A DNA stretch of 64,000 nucleotides, from positions 2,292,140 through 2,356,139 of the forward strand of contig CP051546.1 in assembly GCA_012837155.1 (NCBI GenBank), read 5' to 3'. The translations under genes were made by a program, and so were the position numbers. Shown in pieces: positions 1-8,167 of this stretch. The DNA comes from Flavobacterium sp. (GTDB lineage Bacteria; Bacteroidota; Bacteroidia; Flavobacteriales; Flavobacteriaceae). Within the stretch, counting starts at the first letter, position 1, and each line of letters begins with the position of its first letter. Under the pieces are notes generated by a model. The model was not told where the DNA came from. It did no database searches and was given only the letters and a program-made list of their open reading frames with translations.

Positions 1-579
1 TGAGGTTCCAACGGCCATTTTCATTGGTGTTTTTGCAAAAAAACAATAAAGTTGGAACAATTAAAAATCCTCCTCCTGCTCCAACAAATCCTGAAACGAA
101 TCCAATAAGAATTCCCAGTACAGCAATCTTAGAATAATTAGGCTTTTGATTCTCACCATCCAAAATGACAATTCCTTTTAGCGGTTTTATCATTTGTACA
201 GAAGCCAAAATCATTACAACGGCAAACACTATCATAATTAGTATAGACTTGCTCAAAGTAAAATTTTCGGTGGTAAAAATAATAGTTGGAATCCTAGGAA
301 CTATGATTTTTCGAGTGGTAAAAACCGAAATTACCGCTGGAATTCCAAATAAAATTACCTTGTTAAAATCGACTAATTTTTGTTTGGCTTTATGAAATCC
401 ACCAACTAATGAAGTTGTTCCTATCACAAATAAAGAATAAGCCGTTGCTAGTGTAGGTTCGATTCCCATTATATAGACTAAAATTGGCACCGAAAGAATA
501 GAACCGCCACTCCCTAACATCCCAAGTGTCATTCCTACAAAACAGCCAAAATATAACCTACAATATCAAAAAAATTCAT
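1..579 (-). CDS. Sulfite exporter TauE/SafE (TSUP) family permease, C-terminus outside window, frameshifted
   Basis: Reading the minus strand from an ATG at 579 gives a short start (MNFFDIVGYILAVL) that hits a stop. Adding one T in the T-run near 541 gives a continuous hydrophobic protein with GMTLGMLGSGGSIL and later GFVSGFVGAGGGF, the paired glycine-rich motifs of the TSUP family of sulfite or organosulfonate permeases. The gene runs off the left edge, so its length is unknown. The neighbouring rhodanese/CoA-disulfide-reductase gene and Crp/Fnr regulator suggest a sulfur role. Substrate is not shown by the sequence. The frameshift is more likely a homopolymer error than a true mutation. Confidence 0.8.
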
Positions 580-599
580 GTATTACGCTTTTTTAACTG

Positions 600-607
600 C
601 AAAAATA
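600..607 (-). promoter_or_regulatory. -7 promoter element of the TSUP gene
   Basis: On the minus strand this reads TATTTTTG, matching the Bacteroidota -7 consensus TAnnTTTG, 21 bases before the TSUP start codon. It puts the transcription start near 595, so the Crp/Fnr-like palindrome at 629-644 is centred about 41 bases upstream, a usual activator position. Confidence 0.5.
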
Positions 608-628
608 GCTCTTTTAAGAGCCCGATTC

Positions 629-644
629 TGTAACAAATGTTACC
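629..644. promoter_or_regulatory. Crp/Fnr-type operator upstream of the TSUP gene
   Basis: TGTAACAAATGTTACC is a near-perfect palindrome (TGTAAC-N4-GTTACc). It overlaps the stop codon of the Crp/Fnr regulator gene and lies before the TSUP promoter. A related site is at 1434-1449 before the rhodanese gene. Binding by the neighbouring regulator is an inference. Confidence 0.5.
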
Positions 645-1275
645 GCCGCTTCAACATCGCAATCGACGCCCTGTTTAAACTTATTTCTCCCTTGTTTTCC
701 AATGCCTTCAATAATCGAGAAACAACCACTCTAGAAGTATGCAAATCATTGGCTATTTCTTGATGAGTTGCATGAATTTCATTAGAGTTATTGATTTTGG
801 ATTTGTCCTGAAGATAATTCAGCAAGCGTTCGTCCATATTCATAAACGCTAAGTTATCAATGGCAGACAGCATTTCCTTTAAACGATTGTTGTAACTATT
901 AAACACATAGCTTCTCCAGCTTTTATATTTCCCTAACCATTCCTCCATTTTAATAACCGGAATCATTACAACCGTTCCATTTGTTTCGGCGACAGCCCTG
1001 ATTTCACTCTTAGTTTCGCCCATACAACACGCCATTGTCATGGCACAGGTGTCGCCTTTTTCGATAAAATACAGCAACAACTCGCCTTCATCAAAATCTT
1101 CGCGCAATATCTTAATAGCTCCTGTTATCAACAACGGCATTTTCCGAATAGCATCACCAAAATCGATAAGAATATCCCCATCCTTGAAATCTCTCAACAA
1201 AGAGACTTGGACAATCTCATCGATTAGTTTATCCTCAAATAGGTATCCGTAAGTCTGTTTGAGTACGTCTTTCAT
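640..1275 (-). CDS. Crp/Fnr family transcriptional regulator
   Basis: A 211-residue protein with an N-terminal cyclic-nucleotide-binding-like barrel (about residues 20-115) and a C-terminal winged helix-turn-helix (about 150-205; THQEIANDLHTSRVVVSRLL resembles the Crp recognition helix). The full-length size is normal for the family. The effector is unknown; a CCMGE segment near residue 85 holds two adjacent cysteines, which might sense redox or sulfur species, but this is only a guess. It lies between the TSUP permease and the divergent rhodanese gene, and related palindromes precede both, so it probably controls this sulfur cluster. Confidence 0.85.
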   Translation of the reverse strand: MKDVLKQTYGYLFEDKLIDEIVQVSLLRDFKDGDILIDFGDAIRKMPLLITGAIKILREDFDEGELLLYFIEKGDTCAMTMACCMGETKSEIRAVAETNGTVVMIPVIKMEEWLGKYKSWRSYVFNSYNNRLKEMLSAIDNLAFMNMDERLLNYLQDKSKINNSNEIHATHQEIANDLHTSRVVVSRLLKALENKGEISLNRASIAMLKRR

Positions 1276-1605
1276 CCTTGCTTTTTCTTTTTTATGAACG
1301 GTAAATTTCGCTAAAAAAAATCACTTTAAGGACAAAACAAAAATACTTTAGAAATTAATTAGTAAACCTGTTGGTTGTGATTCTTTCAACTTCCGTTCGA
1401 GGAATCATTTTTTATTTCAAAAATTTCAGTTTATGTAACAAAAGCTACACATTCCTAGAATATAGTTTCAGAAATTTGATTCAAAACAAAACCACCCCTA
1501 TAAACTTGACGCCCATAGGTTTGGTTTGCAGACTGAAAATCTGCCTATTTGTGATCATTCTCTTAGCCATGAATGCCTTGAATAAAATCCATAATTAAAC
1601 AACAA
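1276..1605. other. Divergent intergenic region between the Crp/Fnr and rhodanese genes
   Basis: 330 bases with no gene I can support. It holds the TGTAAC-N4-GCTACA palindrome at 1434-1449. I could not find a clear TAnnTTTG box for the plus-strand gene. Confidence 0.6.
1434..1449. promoter_or_regulatory. Crp/Fnr-type operator upstream of the CoADR-rhodanese gene
   Basis: TGTAACAAAAGCTACA has dyad symmetry (TGTAAC and GCTACA, revcomp TGTAGC) and the same 6-4-6 architecture as the site at 629-644. The shared motif beside a Crp/Fnr gene is the evidence; position relative to a promoter is unclear. Confidence 0.45.
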
Positions 1606-3246
1606 ATGAAAATACTTATCATAGGAGGAGTTGCTGGAGGAGCAACCGCAGCAGCTAGATTAAGACGATTAAGCGAAGAAAATGAAATCATCATTTTTGA
1701 AAAAGGAGAATATGTCAGTTTTGCAAACTGTGGCTTGCCTTACCATATTGGCGGCATAATTGTCGAACGTTCTAAATTAATACTACATACCCCTGCTTCT
1801 TTAAAAACAAGATTCAACTTGGACGTTCGTATTTTTAATGAAGTGCTAAAAATAAACAAAGAAGATAAAACCATCGAAGTACAAAACTTAATTACAAAAG
1901 AAATTTATACTGAATCCTATGACAAATTACTATTATCGCCCGGAGCAGAACCCTTTAAACCCAACATCCCAGGCATAAATTCTGATAAAATAATGACGCT
2001 CCGAAATGTTGCAGATATGGATCGAATTATTGCTAAAACCAAGAATTTAAAAAATATTGCCGTTGTAGGCGGCGGTTTTATTGGTCTAGAAGTTGCCGAA
2101 AATCTAGTTAAAAAAGGACTTAACCTAGTGGTAATTGAATTAGGAAGCCAAATCATGGGACCAGTCGATTATGAATTTGCCAAAATGATGCAACACCACG
2201 CCGCTGCTAAAAATCTAGATATTCTTGTAAATACAGGCGTTGAAGCCTTTGAGGATAAAAACAATAAAATTGAACTGAAATTGAATAATGGTAAAACTAT
2301 TTTGGCTGATGCGGTCATTTTTGCCATTGGAGTAAAACCAGAAAATGCCTTAGCAAAAACTGCTGGACTGACCTTAGGCGTCACTGGCGGAATTGAAGTA
2401 AATGAATTTATGCAAACTTCTGACCCCGCGATTTATGCCGTGGGCGATGCTGTAGAAGTGTCCCATTACATCAATCAGGCAAAAGTACTAATTCCGCTTG
2501 CTTGGCCTGCAAATCGCCAAGGACGAATCGTTGCCGACAACATAACTAGAGGAAACAAAATTTCGTATAAAGGCACTTTGGGAACCTCAATCATAAAATT
2601 CTTCGACCTAACCCTTGCTACAACGGGACTCAACGAAAAACTGTTAAAACGCTATGCCATTCCGTATCAAACAGTAACAGTAACCAGACCAAATCACGCC
2701 AGCTACTATCCCGAAGCGACGAATATTATCCTGAAAATGAATTTTGGAAAAAGCGGAATTATCTATGGCGCACAAGCCTTGGGACAGGAAGGCGTGGACA
2801 AACGCATCGATGTTATTGCGACGGCCATAAAAGGAAATTTGACTATTTATGATTTGCAAGAAATTGAAATTGCTTATGCTCCGCCCTACAATTCTGCCAA
2901 AGATCCTGTGAACATTCTGGGTTACGTTGCCGAAAATATGCTAAAAGACGATGTACGATTCATCAATTACGACCAATTAGAGGATTATCTTTCCTCCGAA
3001 AATGCAATACTAGTTGACGTAAGAACCAAAACTGAATTCGAAAATGGAGCCATTCCCAACGCCATAAATATGGACGTAGATACCTTTAGAGAAAATCTAG
3101 CCTTTTTTGATAAAAATAGGAAATATGTTATTTATTGCCAAATTGGTTTGAGAGGGTATTTGGCACAAAGAATCTTGAGAAATCACAACATTTATTCTGT
3201 AAATCTCAATGGGGGTTATGCACTTTGGAAGCCTGTGAACAGCTAA
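1606..3246 (+). CDS. CoA-disulfide reductase-like FAD/NAD(P)H oxidoreductase fused to a rhodanese domain
   Basis: A 546-residue flavoprotein. GGVAGGATAAARLRRL at the N-terminus is the FAD-binding Rossmann motif; FANCGLPYHIGG carries the single redox cysteine of the CoA-disulfide reductase group; VVGGGFIGLEVAENL is the NAD(P)H motif. The dimerisation domain follows, and residues about 460-546 are a rhodanese domain with the active loop CQIGLRG. Family members reduce CoA disulfides, persulfides or polysulfides with NAD(P)H; the rhodanese domain points to persulfide handling. It starts at ATG 1606 and is divergent from the Crp/Fnr regulator. Intact, with no frameshift. Confidence 0.9.
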   Translation: MKILIIGGVAGGATAAARLRRLSEENEIIIFEKGEYVSFANCGLPYHIGGIIVERSKLILHTPASLKTRFNLDVRIFNEVLKINKEDKTIEVQNLITKEIYTESYDKLLLSPGAEPFKPNIPGINSDKIMTLRNVADMDRIIAKTKNLKNIAVVGGGFIGLEVAENLVKKGLNLVVIELGSQIMGPVDYEFAKMMQHHAAAKNLDILVNTGVEAFEDKNNKIELKLNNGKTILADAVIFAIGVKPENALAKTAGLTLGVTGGIEVNEFMQTSDPAIYAVGDAVEVSHYINQAKVLIPLAWPANRQGRIVADNITRGNKISYKGTLGTSIIKFFDLTLATTGLNEKLLKRYAIPYQTVTVTRPNHASYYPEATNIILKMNFGKSGIIYGAQALGQEGVDKRIDVIATAIKGNLTIYDLQEIEIAYAPPYNSAKDPVNILGYVAENMLKDDVRFINYDQLEDYLSSENAILVDVRTKTEFENGAIPNAINMDVDTFRENLAFFDKNRKYVIYCQIGLRGYLAQRILRNHNIYSVNLNGGYALWKPVNS

Positions 3247-3361
3247 AAATACCCTGTCTAAGCAAAATCTATACAGTATTTGAAAAGTTAAACGCGAATT
3301 TTACATGCAAAAATCTGAGGTAAAAAAACATTTTTAAAGAGATTAAACCCTAACTCATTTT

Positions 3362-3661
3362 TTAAAACCAAATATTTACCTCAACAATTTTACCAACCTC
3401 AATATGCTCTCTTTTTCTGATTTCTGCTTTTAAAGGAAGAAGGTAAGCATTGCTTTTTGTATCAAACCAAATCGCCGTTTGCCATTGATTTTTTCCGATT
3501 TCTGCTGTTGCTTTCAATCTTCCCCAACCCTCTTCTTCCGATTTTAGCATTTCCCTAATTTCTTTCGAAATACTTCTTGGAACCGAAACAAAATACCAAC
3601 CTCCAACAGAGGAATGCTGCCAAACTTTTTCTGAAAAATTATATTTTATTTTGCCTAGCAT
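3362..3661 (-). CDS. DUF1905 family protein
   Basis: A 99-residue small barrel protein. The pattern W-x-F-VSVP...I, GWGRLKATAEIG, Q-T-AIWFDTKSNAYLLPLKAEIRK fits the DUF1905 family, whose function is not established. It stands alone, downstream of the toxin-antitoxin pair on the same strand. Confidence 0.75.
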   Translation of the reverse strand: MLGKIKYNFSEKVWQHSSVGGWYFVSVPRSISKEIREMLKSEEEGWGRLKATAEIGKNQWQTAIWFDTKSNAYLLPLKAEIRKREHIEVGKIVEVNIWF

Positions 3662-3750
3662 TTCGATTGAAATTAGGAAAAAGAACGAACTATTTACCGA
3701 AAAACAGCGATTGCATTTGTCAGCTGTTGTGCTGTCGTGCTGTCGTGCTT

Positions 3751-4113
3751 CTAATCCAAGTCAATTATGATTGCAATGTTCTCTTTTATTTTGTCAACTA
3801 ATTCAGTAGGCAAATTTCCAATTTTTTTAATCAAACGTTTATTGTCAATTGCTCTAATTTGATCAATCATTACATCACAATTCTCATGTAAATTTCCCAT
3901 TCCTTTTTTTAAATGAACTCTTAAAATATCAGAATCCTTTTGGACATTAGTTGTAATTGGGCAAACAACTGTTGACGGATGAGGAATTTTATTTAATAAA
4001 TTTGTCTGAACAACTAAAATAGGCCTAGTTTTTCCAGCTTCAGTTCCTATTTGCGGATTTAAATCAGCAATCCAAATTTCATATTGATTAATCTGCATAG
4101 TCAATTTTTTCAA
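3751..4113 (-). CDS. MazF/PemK family endoribonuclease toxin
   Basis: About 115-120 residues with the PemK-fold pattern: QYEIWIADLNPQIGTEAGKTRPILVVQ near the start (the GxExxKxRP-like turn), VCPITTN in the middle and MIDQIRAID near the end. MazF-type toxins cut mRNA at short sequences and are blocked by the partner protein encoded just before. The start could be ATG 4113 or, more like the family, ATG 4098 (MQINQYEIW). Either overlaps the antitoxin gene end, which indicates translational coupling. Confidence 0.88.
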   Translation of the reverse strand: MKKLTMQINQYEIWIADLNPQIGTEAGKTRPILVVQTNLLNKIPHPSTVVCPITTNVQKDSDILRVHLKKGMGNLHENCDVMIDQIRAIDNKRLIKKIGNLPTELVDKIKENIAIIIDLD

Positions 4114-4318
4114 AATCTTTTAAAATATTCATTGAATCTTTTTTGACTAAGCTAGATTCAGCTTTAAGCCTTTTCTCTAAAATTTGTCTTTTTTGTACTT
4201 TGTTATAATATTCAATTGCTTCGTTGATATATCTGTTTCTAGGAATACTTATGTGAGATAGTATTTTTTCAGTTTCTCCGAATATTGAATCGTCTATTTT
4301 TAATGATACTGTTTTCAT
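4088..4318 (-). CDS. Antitoxin of the MazEF-like module (probable ribbon-helix-helix)
   Basis: A 76-residue protein starting MKTVSLKIDDSIF, with a short beta strand followed by helices (IPRNRYINEAIEYYNK), as in MetJ/Arc-type antitoxins. The charged C-terminus would wrap around the toxin. It lies upstream of and overlaps the toxin gene. Direct repeats in its promoter (4343-4362) may be its own operator. The family name is inferred from position and fold-like pattern. Confidence 0.75.
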   Translation of the reverse strand: MKTVSLKIDDSIFGETEKILSHISIPRNRYINEAIEYYNKVQKRQILEKRLKAESSLVKKDSMNILKDFEKIDYAD

Positions 4319-4337
4319 ATACTTTATAATTATATTA

Positions 4338-4362
4338 CAAATGTATATCTTTTTAGTATATC
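4338..4362 (-). promoter_or_regulatory. Promoter and candidate operator of the toxin-antitoxin operon
   Basis: On the minus strand TACATTTG (4338-4345) fits TAnnTTTG, 20 bases before the antitoxin ATG. On the plus strand GTATATC occurs at 4343-4349 and 4356-4362, spaced 13 bases and overlapping the box; such repeats are typical autoregulation sites for antitoxins. Binding is an inference. Confidence 0.5.
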
Positions 4363-4407
4363 ATCCTCTTTTCTACGGATTTTTTTTAGCATGCGGCACA
4401 ACTTCTG

Positions 4408-4454
4408 TCTAATCTCAACAAATATAGCAAAATGCTTGAATGAAAACAGATTTT
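4408..4454. repeat. Dispersed intergenic repeat, copy A (holds a minus-strand -7 box)
   Basis: This stretch closely matches 6471-6522 (shared core CAACAAATATAGCAAAA, then similar text ending in AGATTTTT). On the minus strand it carries TATATTTG (4419-4426). IS1595 copy 1 is inserted at its right end, and the matching text continues beyond the element (GATTTTT then GTGTTTT). Confidence 0.5.
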
Positions 4455-4484
4455 TAGGTATAAGCGTTTAGGTCGCAAATAAAT

Positions 4485-4492
4485 TATCTTTG
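4485..4492 (+). promoter_or_regulatory. -7 promoter element of the IS1595 transposase
   Basis: TATCTTTG fits TAnnTTTG and ends only 4 bases before the ATG at 4497, so the mRNA would start at or very near the start codon. Confidence 0.5.
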
Positions 4493-4496
4493 TCAA

Positions 4497-5369
4497 ATGA
4501 CAGAGCGCAATATTTTCAGAGGAGTGAATTCAATAAAATTTAACCAAAGATTTAAAGAAGATAAGGATTGTTTAGAATATTTATCTGAGATAAAATGGCT
4601 TAGTGGCTATAATTGTAAACGATGTAATAATGATAAATTTGGGAAAGGAAAAAACATCCATAACCGACGTTGTACCAAGTGCCGATATGATGAAAGTCCA
4701 ACAGCAGGAACTATGTTTGAAAAGCTTAAATTTTCAATACTAATAGCCTTTCATATTGTTTTCAAAATAAGTACGAAGAAAAAAGGGATGTCTTCTTTAG
4801 AATTAAGTAATGAATTTGAACTTCGACAAATGACCTGCTGGGCATTCAAACAAAAACTACAGCAAGTAATGAAGAGCAGTCTAAAAAGCCCATTAACAGG
4901 GGTTATTCACGTTGATGAGTTTGTGATTGGAGGTCCAGAAGAAGGTAAAAAAGGAAGGAGTAAAGGGTTGAAAAAATTAATTGTCTTGGCTGTTGAAATT
5001 TTAGAAGATGGTGTTGGTCGAGCTTACGCTGAGGCTATTGAACATTCTTCGGCAATAGAATTAGGTGCTTTCTTAACCAAATATGTTTCAAGCGAAGCGG
5101 AAGTAGTTTCGGATAAATGGAAAGGTTACACACCTTTAAAAAAGGAGTTTAAAAATTTGAAACAAGTTGCATCAGAAGATGGAAAGAACTTTAAAGAGCT
5201 ACATATACACATAATGAATATAAAAGGATGGCTCCGAGGAATTCATCACCATTGCAGTAAAGACCGTATGCAAAATTATCTTGATGAATACCATTTTAGA
5301 TACAACAGAAGGTCAAATATGGATACAATATTCGATGTGTTAATAAGAAAGATGGTGAATTGTAAATAA
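4497..5369 (+). CDS. IS1595-family (ISXO2-like) transposase
   Basis: A 290-residue transposase. An N-terminal zinc ribbon (CKRC...CTKC, about residues 40-62) is followed by an ISXO2-like DDE domain: HVDEFVIGG holds the first Asp, SDKWKGY the second, and the C-terminal HIHIMNIKGWLRGIHHHCSK region the terminal motif (Asn/Glu/His type). It would cut and paste its own element. Full length and intact here, so it could act on both copies in trans. Confidence 0.93.
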   Translation: MTERNIFRGVNSIKFNQRFKEDKDCLEYLSEIKWLSGYNCKRCNNDKFGKGKNIHNRRCTKCRYDESPTAGTMFEKLKFSILIAFHIVFKISTKKKGMSSLELSNEFELRQMTCWAFKQKLQQVMKSSLKSPLTGVIHVDEFVIGGPEEGKKGRSKGLKKLIVLAVEILEDGVGRAYAEAIEHSSAIELGAFLTKYVSSEAEVVSDKWKGYTPLKKEFKNLKQVASEDGKNFKELHIHIMNIKGWLRGIHHHCSKDRMQNYLDEYHFRYNRRSNMDTIFDVLIRKMVNCK

Positions 5370-5523
5370 ATATCAATAAAATAAGCACTTAACAAGTGCG
5401 AACTAAACGCTTATACCTACAGATTTTTTTGTGTTTTACAGTCAACACGACACGGGAATTTCCTACTATCAAATGTGTATTTTTATCTAAAAAGACATCC
5501 TAAAATCAGCCCTTTAAGTCCAC

Positions 5524-5549
5524 AAAAAAGCCTCGAATTACTTCGAAGC
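5524..5549 (-). terminator. Rho-independent terminator after tRNA-His
   Basis: On the minus strand GCTTCGAA-GTAA-TTCGAGGC forms an 8-bp hairpin followed by six Ts, directly downstream of the tRNA gene. Confidence 0.8.
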
Positions 5550-5561
5550 TTTTGCGTTTTG

Positions 5562-5636
5562 GGTGGCTGACCGGGTTCGAACCGGCGACCCTCGGCACCA
5601 CAAACCAATACTCTAACCAGCTGAGCTACAACCACC
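5562..5636 (-). tRNA. tRNA-His (anticodon GTG)
   Basis: Minus-strand cloverleaf: acceptor GTGGTTG pairs with CAGCCAC; D arm GCTC/GAGT; anticodon stem TTGGT/GCCGA around loop TTGTGGT, anticodon GTG; T arm GCCGG-TTCGAAC-CCGGT. The extra 5' G (-1) opposite C73 is the identity mark of tRNA-His. CCA is not encoded. Confidence 0.95.
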
Positions 5637-5696
5637 ATTTTTAACGAGTGCAAATATAGCACTAAAGTTGGCTTTTGCAAAAAAAATATTCAAAAA

Positions 5697-6412
5697 TTAT
5701 AACAAGTCTCCTAAACTATTGACAGCCAAATACCTCTCGACGGTAAATCCTTCGGCAAAATCGGTTCCAATCAATCGCCCTAGATCCTGCGCCCTATAAC
5801 TAAGGCTTTCTAAAAAGTTTTTTGAGGCAATTAGTGTTTCAGGTTCATCAGAATTTGGATTGTAAAACTGAGAACTATAGGCTAAAATAGATTCGACCTT
5901 TTTTTCATTATATCCTGTAATATCAACCACAAAATCGGGCTCTATGGTCTTCCATTGAATGTAATGATATACTACTTTGGTCTCCAAGCCTCTTGTCTTT
6001 CTCCATTAATTTCGGTCTCAATTTTCATCAAACCCGACAAAAAACAAGCATCTGAAACTAATTTACTCCCTTTTCCGTGATCAATATGTCGATCCTCGAT
6101 AGCATTACACAAAACAATTTCAGGTCTATATTTCCTAATCATTTTAATAACTTTCAATTGGTGCAATTCGTCGTTTACAAAAAAACCATCCCGCATGTCT
6201 AAGTTTTCACGAATAGAAACACCTAAAATTTTGGCTGCATGAGCTGCTTCCTGATTTCGAATTGCTACCGAACCGCGAGTGCCTAGCTCCCCACGCGTCA
6301 AATCTATGATTCCCACTTTTTTTCCAAATGCAATTTCTTTTGCCAGAGTTCCGCTACAACCTAATTCTACATCGTCTGGGTGCGCACCAAAGGCTAATAT
6401 ATCTAATTTCAT
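5697..6412 (-). CDS. bshB1: Bacillithiol biosynthesis deacetylase BshB1 (frameshifted)
   Basis: The N-terminal part (from ATG 6412) has AHPDDVELG, the zinc-binding motif of the LmbE/PIG-L deacetylases, TRGELGTRG, and RHIDHGKG, which supplies further zinc and catalytic residues. It breaks after EAWRPK; adding one A to the AAA run near 5976 joins it to VVYHYIQWKTIEPDFVVDITGY and the expected C-terminus, about 238 residues. BshB1 removes acetyl from GlcNAc-malate, the second step of bacillithiol synthesis, which is typical of Flavobacteria. It stands alone, with a -7 box at 6483-6490. Confidence 0.9.
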
Positions 6413-6470
6413 ATCTATTTTATTCTATTATTTGGTATTTTGGTAACTAAAAGTCTGTAAAAAAACTTTC

Positions 6471-6522
6471 GCCTAATTTCAACAAATATAGCAAAAACAC
6501 TTGTATGAAAAACAAGATTTTT
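6471..6522. repeat. Dispersed intergenic repeat, copy B
   Basis: Imperfect copy of 4408-4454: CTAATTTCAACAAATATAGC, then similar AT-rich text to AAGATTTTT. It lies upstream of bshB1 on the minus strand and contains that gene's likely promoter. The rest of the 6413-6685 gap shows nothing I can name. Confidence 0.45.
6483..6490 (-). promoter_or_regulatory. -7 promoter element of bshB1
   Basis: Minus strand TATATTTG fits TAnnTTTG. A TTG lies about 22 bases further upstream, in the range of the Bacteroidota -33 element. The leader to the bshB1 ATG would be about 65 bases. Confidence 0.5.
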
Positions 6523-6685
6523 CGTGTTTCAAATAGGCAATAGATTATAGAAACTTCTCATTTTCGAGCCTAAAAAAACAGCAATTAACGTAAAAAAAGA
6601 GCCTTATTCATTGATTTTGCACAAAAAGTAAAGTGCATTCGGTCATTAACCCAATGCACTTCAGGAACTTAAAAAAAATTTAATA

Positions 6686-8104
6686 CTATTGAATCGTTAA
6701 TTTGTACAATACCGCTCCGTGCGAAGGTACTTCGGCGGTAATGGAATTTGACATCGATCCTTTGTTGGTTTTCGTCCACAAATCCCGAACAGAAACAGCG
6801 GTTGTTATTCCTATTTTTTTCAAATCCAATGTTATACTTTGTGATTTCTCTCCACGGTTGAAAAAAGCAACGTATTTATTTTTCGTTCCTGGTTCTTCGG
6901 AATAAAAAAGCTCTTGATTCGCAGGCATATCACTTAAATACCAAGGATTCGCACTGTTTTGATCTACATTAATCACTTCTTCATTGGCAATAAACGGAAG
7001 CACGGATTGGTCGAGCTGAGTTACATCCATTCCTAAAATTAATGGAGACCGAAACATACTCCATAAAGTCATCATAGTACATTGTTCATCGGCTGTAAAG
7101 CGGCATTTTTTTTCTACTCCACCACCATAACTGTGCAATCCTATTTTTCCGAAAGGAATCATATCCAAATCGGCCCAGCGTCCTGGTTGGATAAAACGCA
7201 TCCATTTTTTGGTTAATTCAAACTGATGGCTTAACTGAGGCCAAGTATCCCAAAAATCATCCGAAACACGCCACATATCGCTGTTGTTTTGCACATGATA
7301 ACGAGCAGAAATTGGCGTTTCGCCAGGAGAAAGACTTAATATCATGGTACGTCCGCATTGGTCTAATGCTTTACGAAGCATCGTAATTTCATCTGAATGA
7401 TAAGGTCGAGACGCATCGTCAAATTTTATAAAATCGACTCCCCAAGAAGCCCATAATTTGGCACAAGAATTATAATATTCTTGAGTACCTGCAATACTTC
7501 CGTCTAATCCATACGTTCCATCCCACCAATCGCACATATCCGCTGGATTGGCAATGTCTTTTGCTTTTAACGATGTCCCCAATATAGGCGTGTCTTTATC
7601 CACTGCGCTAAGTGGAATGCCTCTTTGAACATGAAATCCAAATTTCAATCCTTTGCTATGGCAATAATCCGCCAAAGGTTTAAAACCTTTGTTTCCTTTG
7701 GATGAAGGGAATTTTTTTTCGGATGGAATCCATCTTCCGTATTCATCAGTAAAACTTTCGAAACGGCTAATTTTTCCTTCTACAAAATAAGGAGTTCCTC
7801 GTTCAGCAGACATTTTATCACTGTACCAACCCGCATCAATTACCATATATTCATAGCCATATTTCTTGAGGTTGGCATCGATGTAATTTACCTGTGCTTT
7901 GAATTCGGCTTCGGTAATTTCTAATCCGTAATTGTCCCAACTATTCCATCCCATCGGTGGTTTTTGCGCTTTAATAACCGCAGGAGTGTTGTTTAATCGT
8001 TGCGTTTTTTCGCCAAAAGGCAAATGCAATTGTTCTTGAGCCACACTATTATGACTATATAATCCTAAAAAAATACTGCTAATTAAAATCGTTTTTATAT
8101 TCAT
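6686..8104 (-). CDS. GH27-family alpha-galactosidase, secreted
   Basis: A 472-residue protein with an N-terminal signal peptide (to about VAQEQ, residue 24). PPMGWNSWDNYG is the family N-terminal signature. FIKFDDAS holds the catalytic nucleophile Asp and RVSDDFWDTW the acid/base region; a C-terminal all-beta domain follows. GH27 enzymes remove terminal alpha-D-galactose (or N-acetylgalactosamine). It is the last gene of the glycan locus, on the same strand as the trehalase gene 63 bases upstream. Intact. GH27 versus a related clan GH-D family rests on motif reading. Confidence 0.88.
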   Translation of the reverse strand: MNIKTILISSIFLGLYSHNSVAQEQLHLPFGEKTQRLNNTPAVIKAQKPPMGWNSWDNYGLEITEAEFKAQVNYIDANLKKYGYEYMVIDAGWYSDKMSAERGTPYFVEGKISRFESFTDEYGRWIPSEKKFPSSKGNKGFKPLADYCHSKGLKFGFHVQRGIPLSAVDKDTPILGTSLKAKDIANPADMCDWWDGTYGLDGSIAGTQEYYNSCAKLWASWGVDFIKFDDASRPYHSDEITMLRKALDQCGRTMILSLSPGETPISARYHVQNNSDMWRVSDDFWDTWPQLSHQFELTKKWMRFIQPGRWADLDMIPFGKIGLHSYGGGVEKKCRFTADEQCTMMTLWSMFRSPLILGMDVTQLDQSVLPFIANEEVINVDQNSANPWYLSDMPANQELFYSEEPGTKNKYVAFFNRGEKSQSITLDLKKIGITTAVSVRDLWTKTNKGSMSNSITAEVPSHGAVLYKLTIQ

Positions 8105-8167
8105 TTTACACGTTTTGTTTATTTATTTTTAAAAAGAATTTAAATGCTTTTGAACACAAAATTCATT

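Larger units (their letters stand above)
4455..5419 (+). mobile_element. IS1595-family insertion sequence, copy 1 (965 bp)
   Basis: The ends are inverted repeats starting TAGGTATAAGCGTTTAG, about 23 bp with one mismatch. An 8-bp target duplication CAGATTTT lies on both sides (4447-4454 and 5420-5427). Size, duplication length and transposase all fit the IS1595 family. The boundaries were set by comparison with the second copy at 51573-52536. The two copies look identical except for one A in the transposase gene. This copy is the intact one. Confidence 0.93.

Noticed and set aside
5483-5680. A 65-residue ORF over the tRNA region
   Set aside because: It spans tRNA-His and its terminator; the RNA gene explains the sequence.
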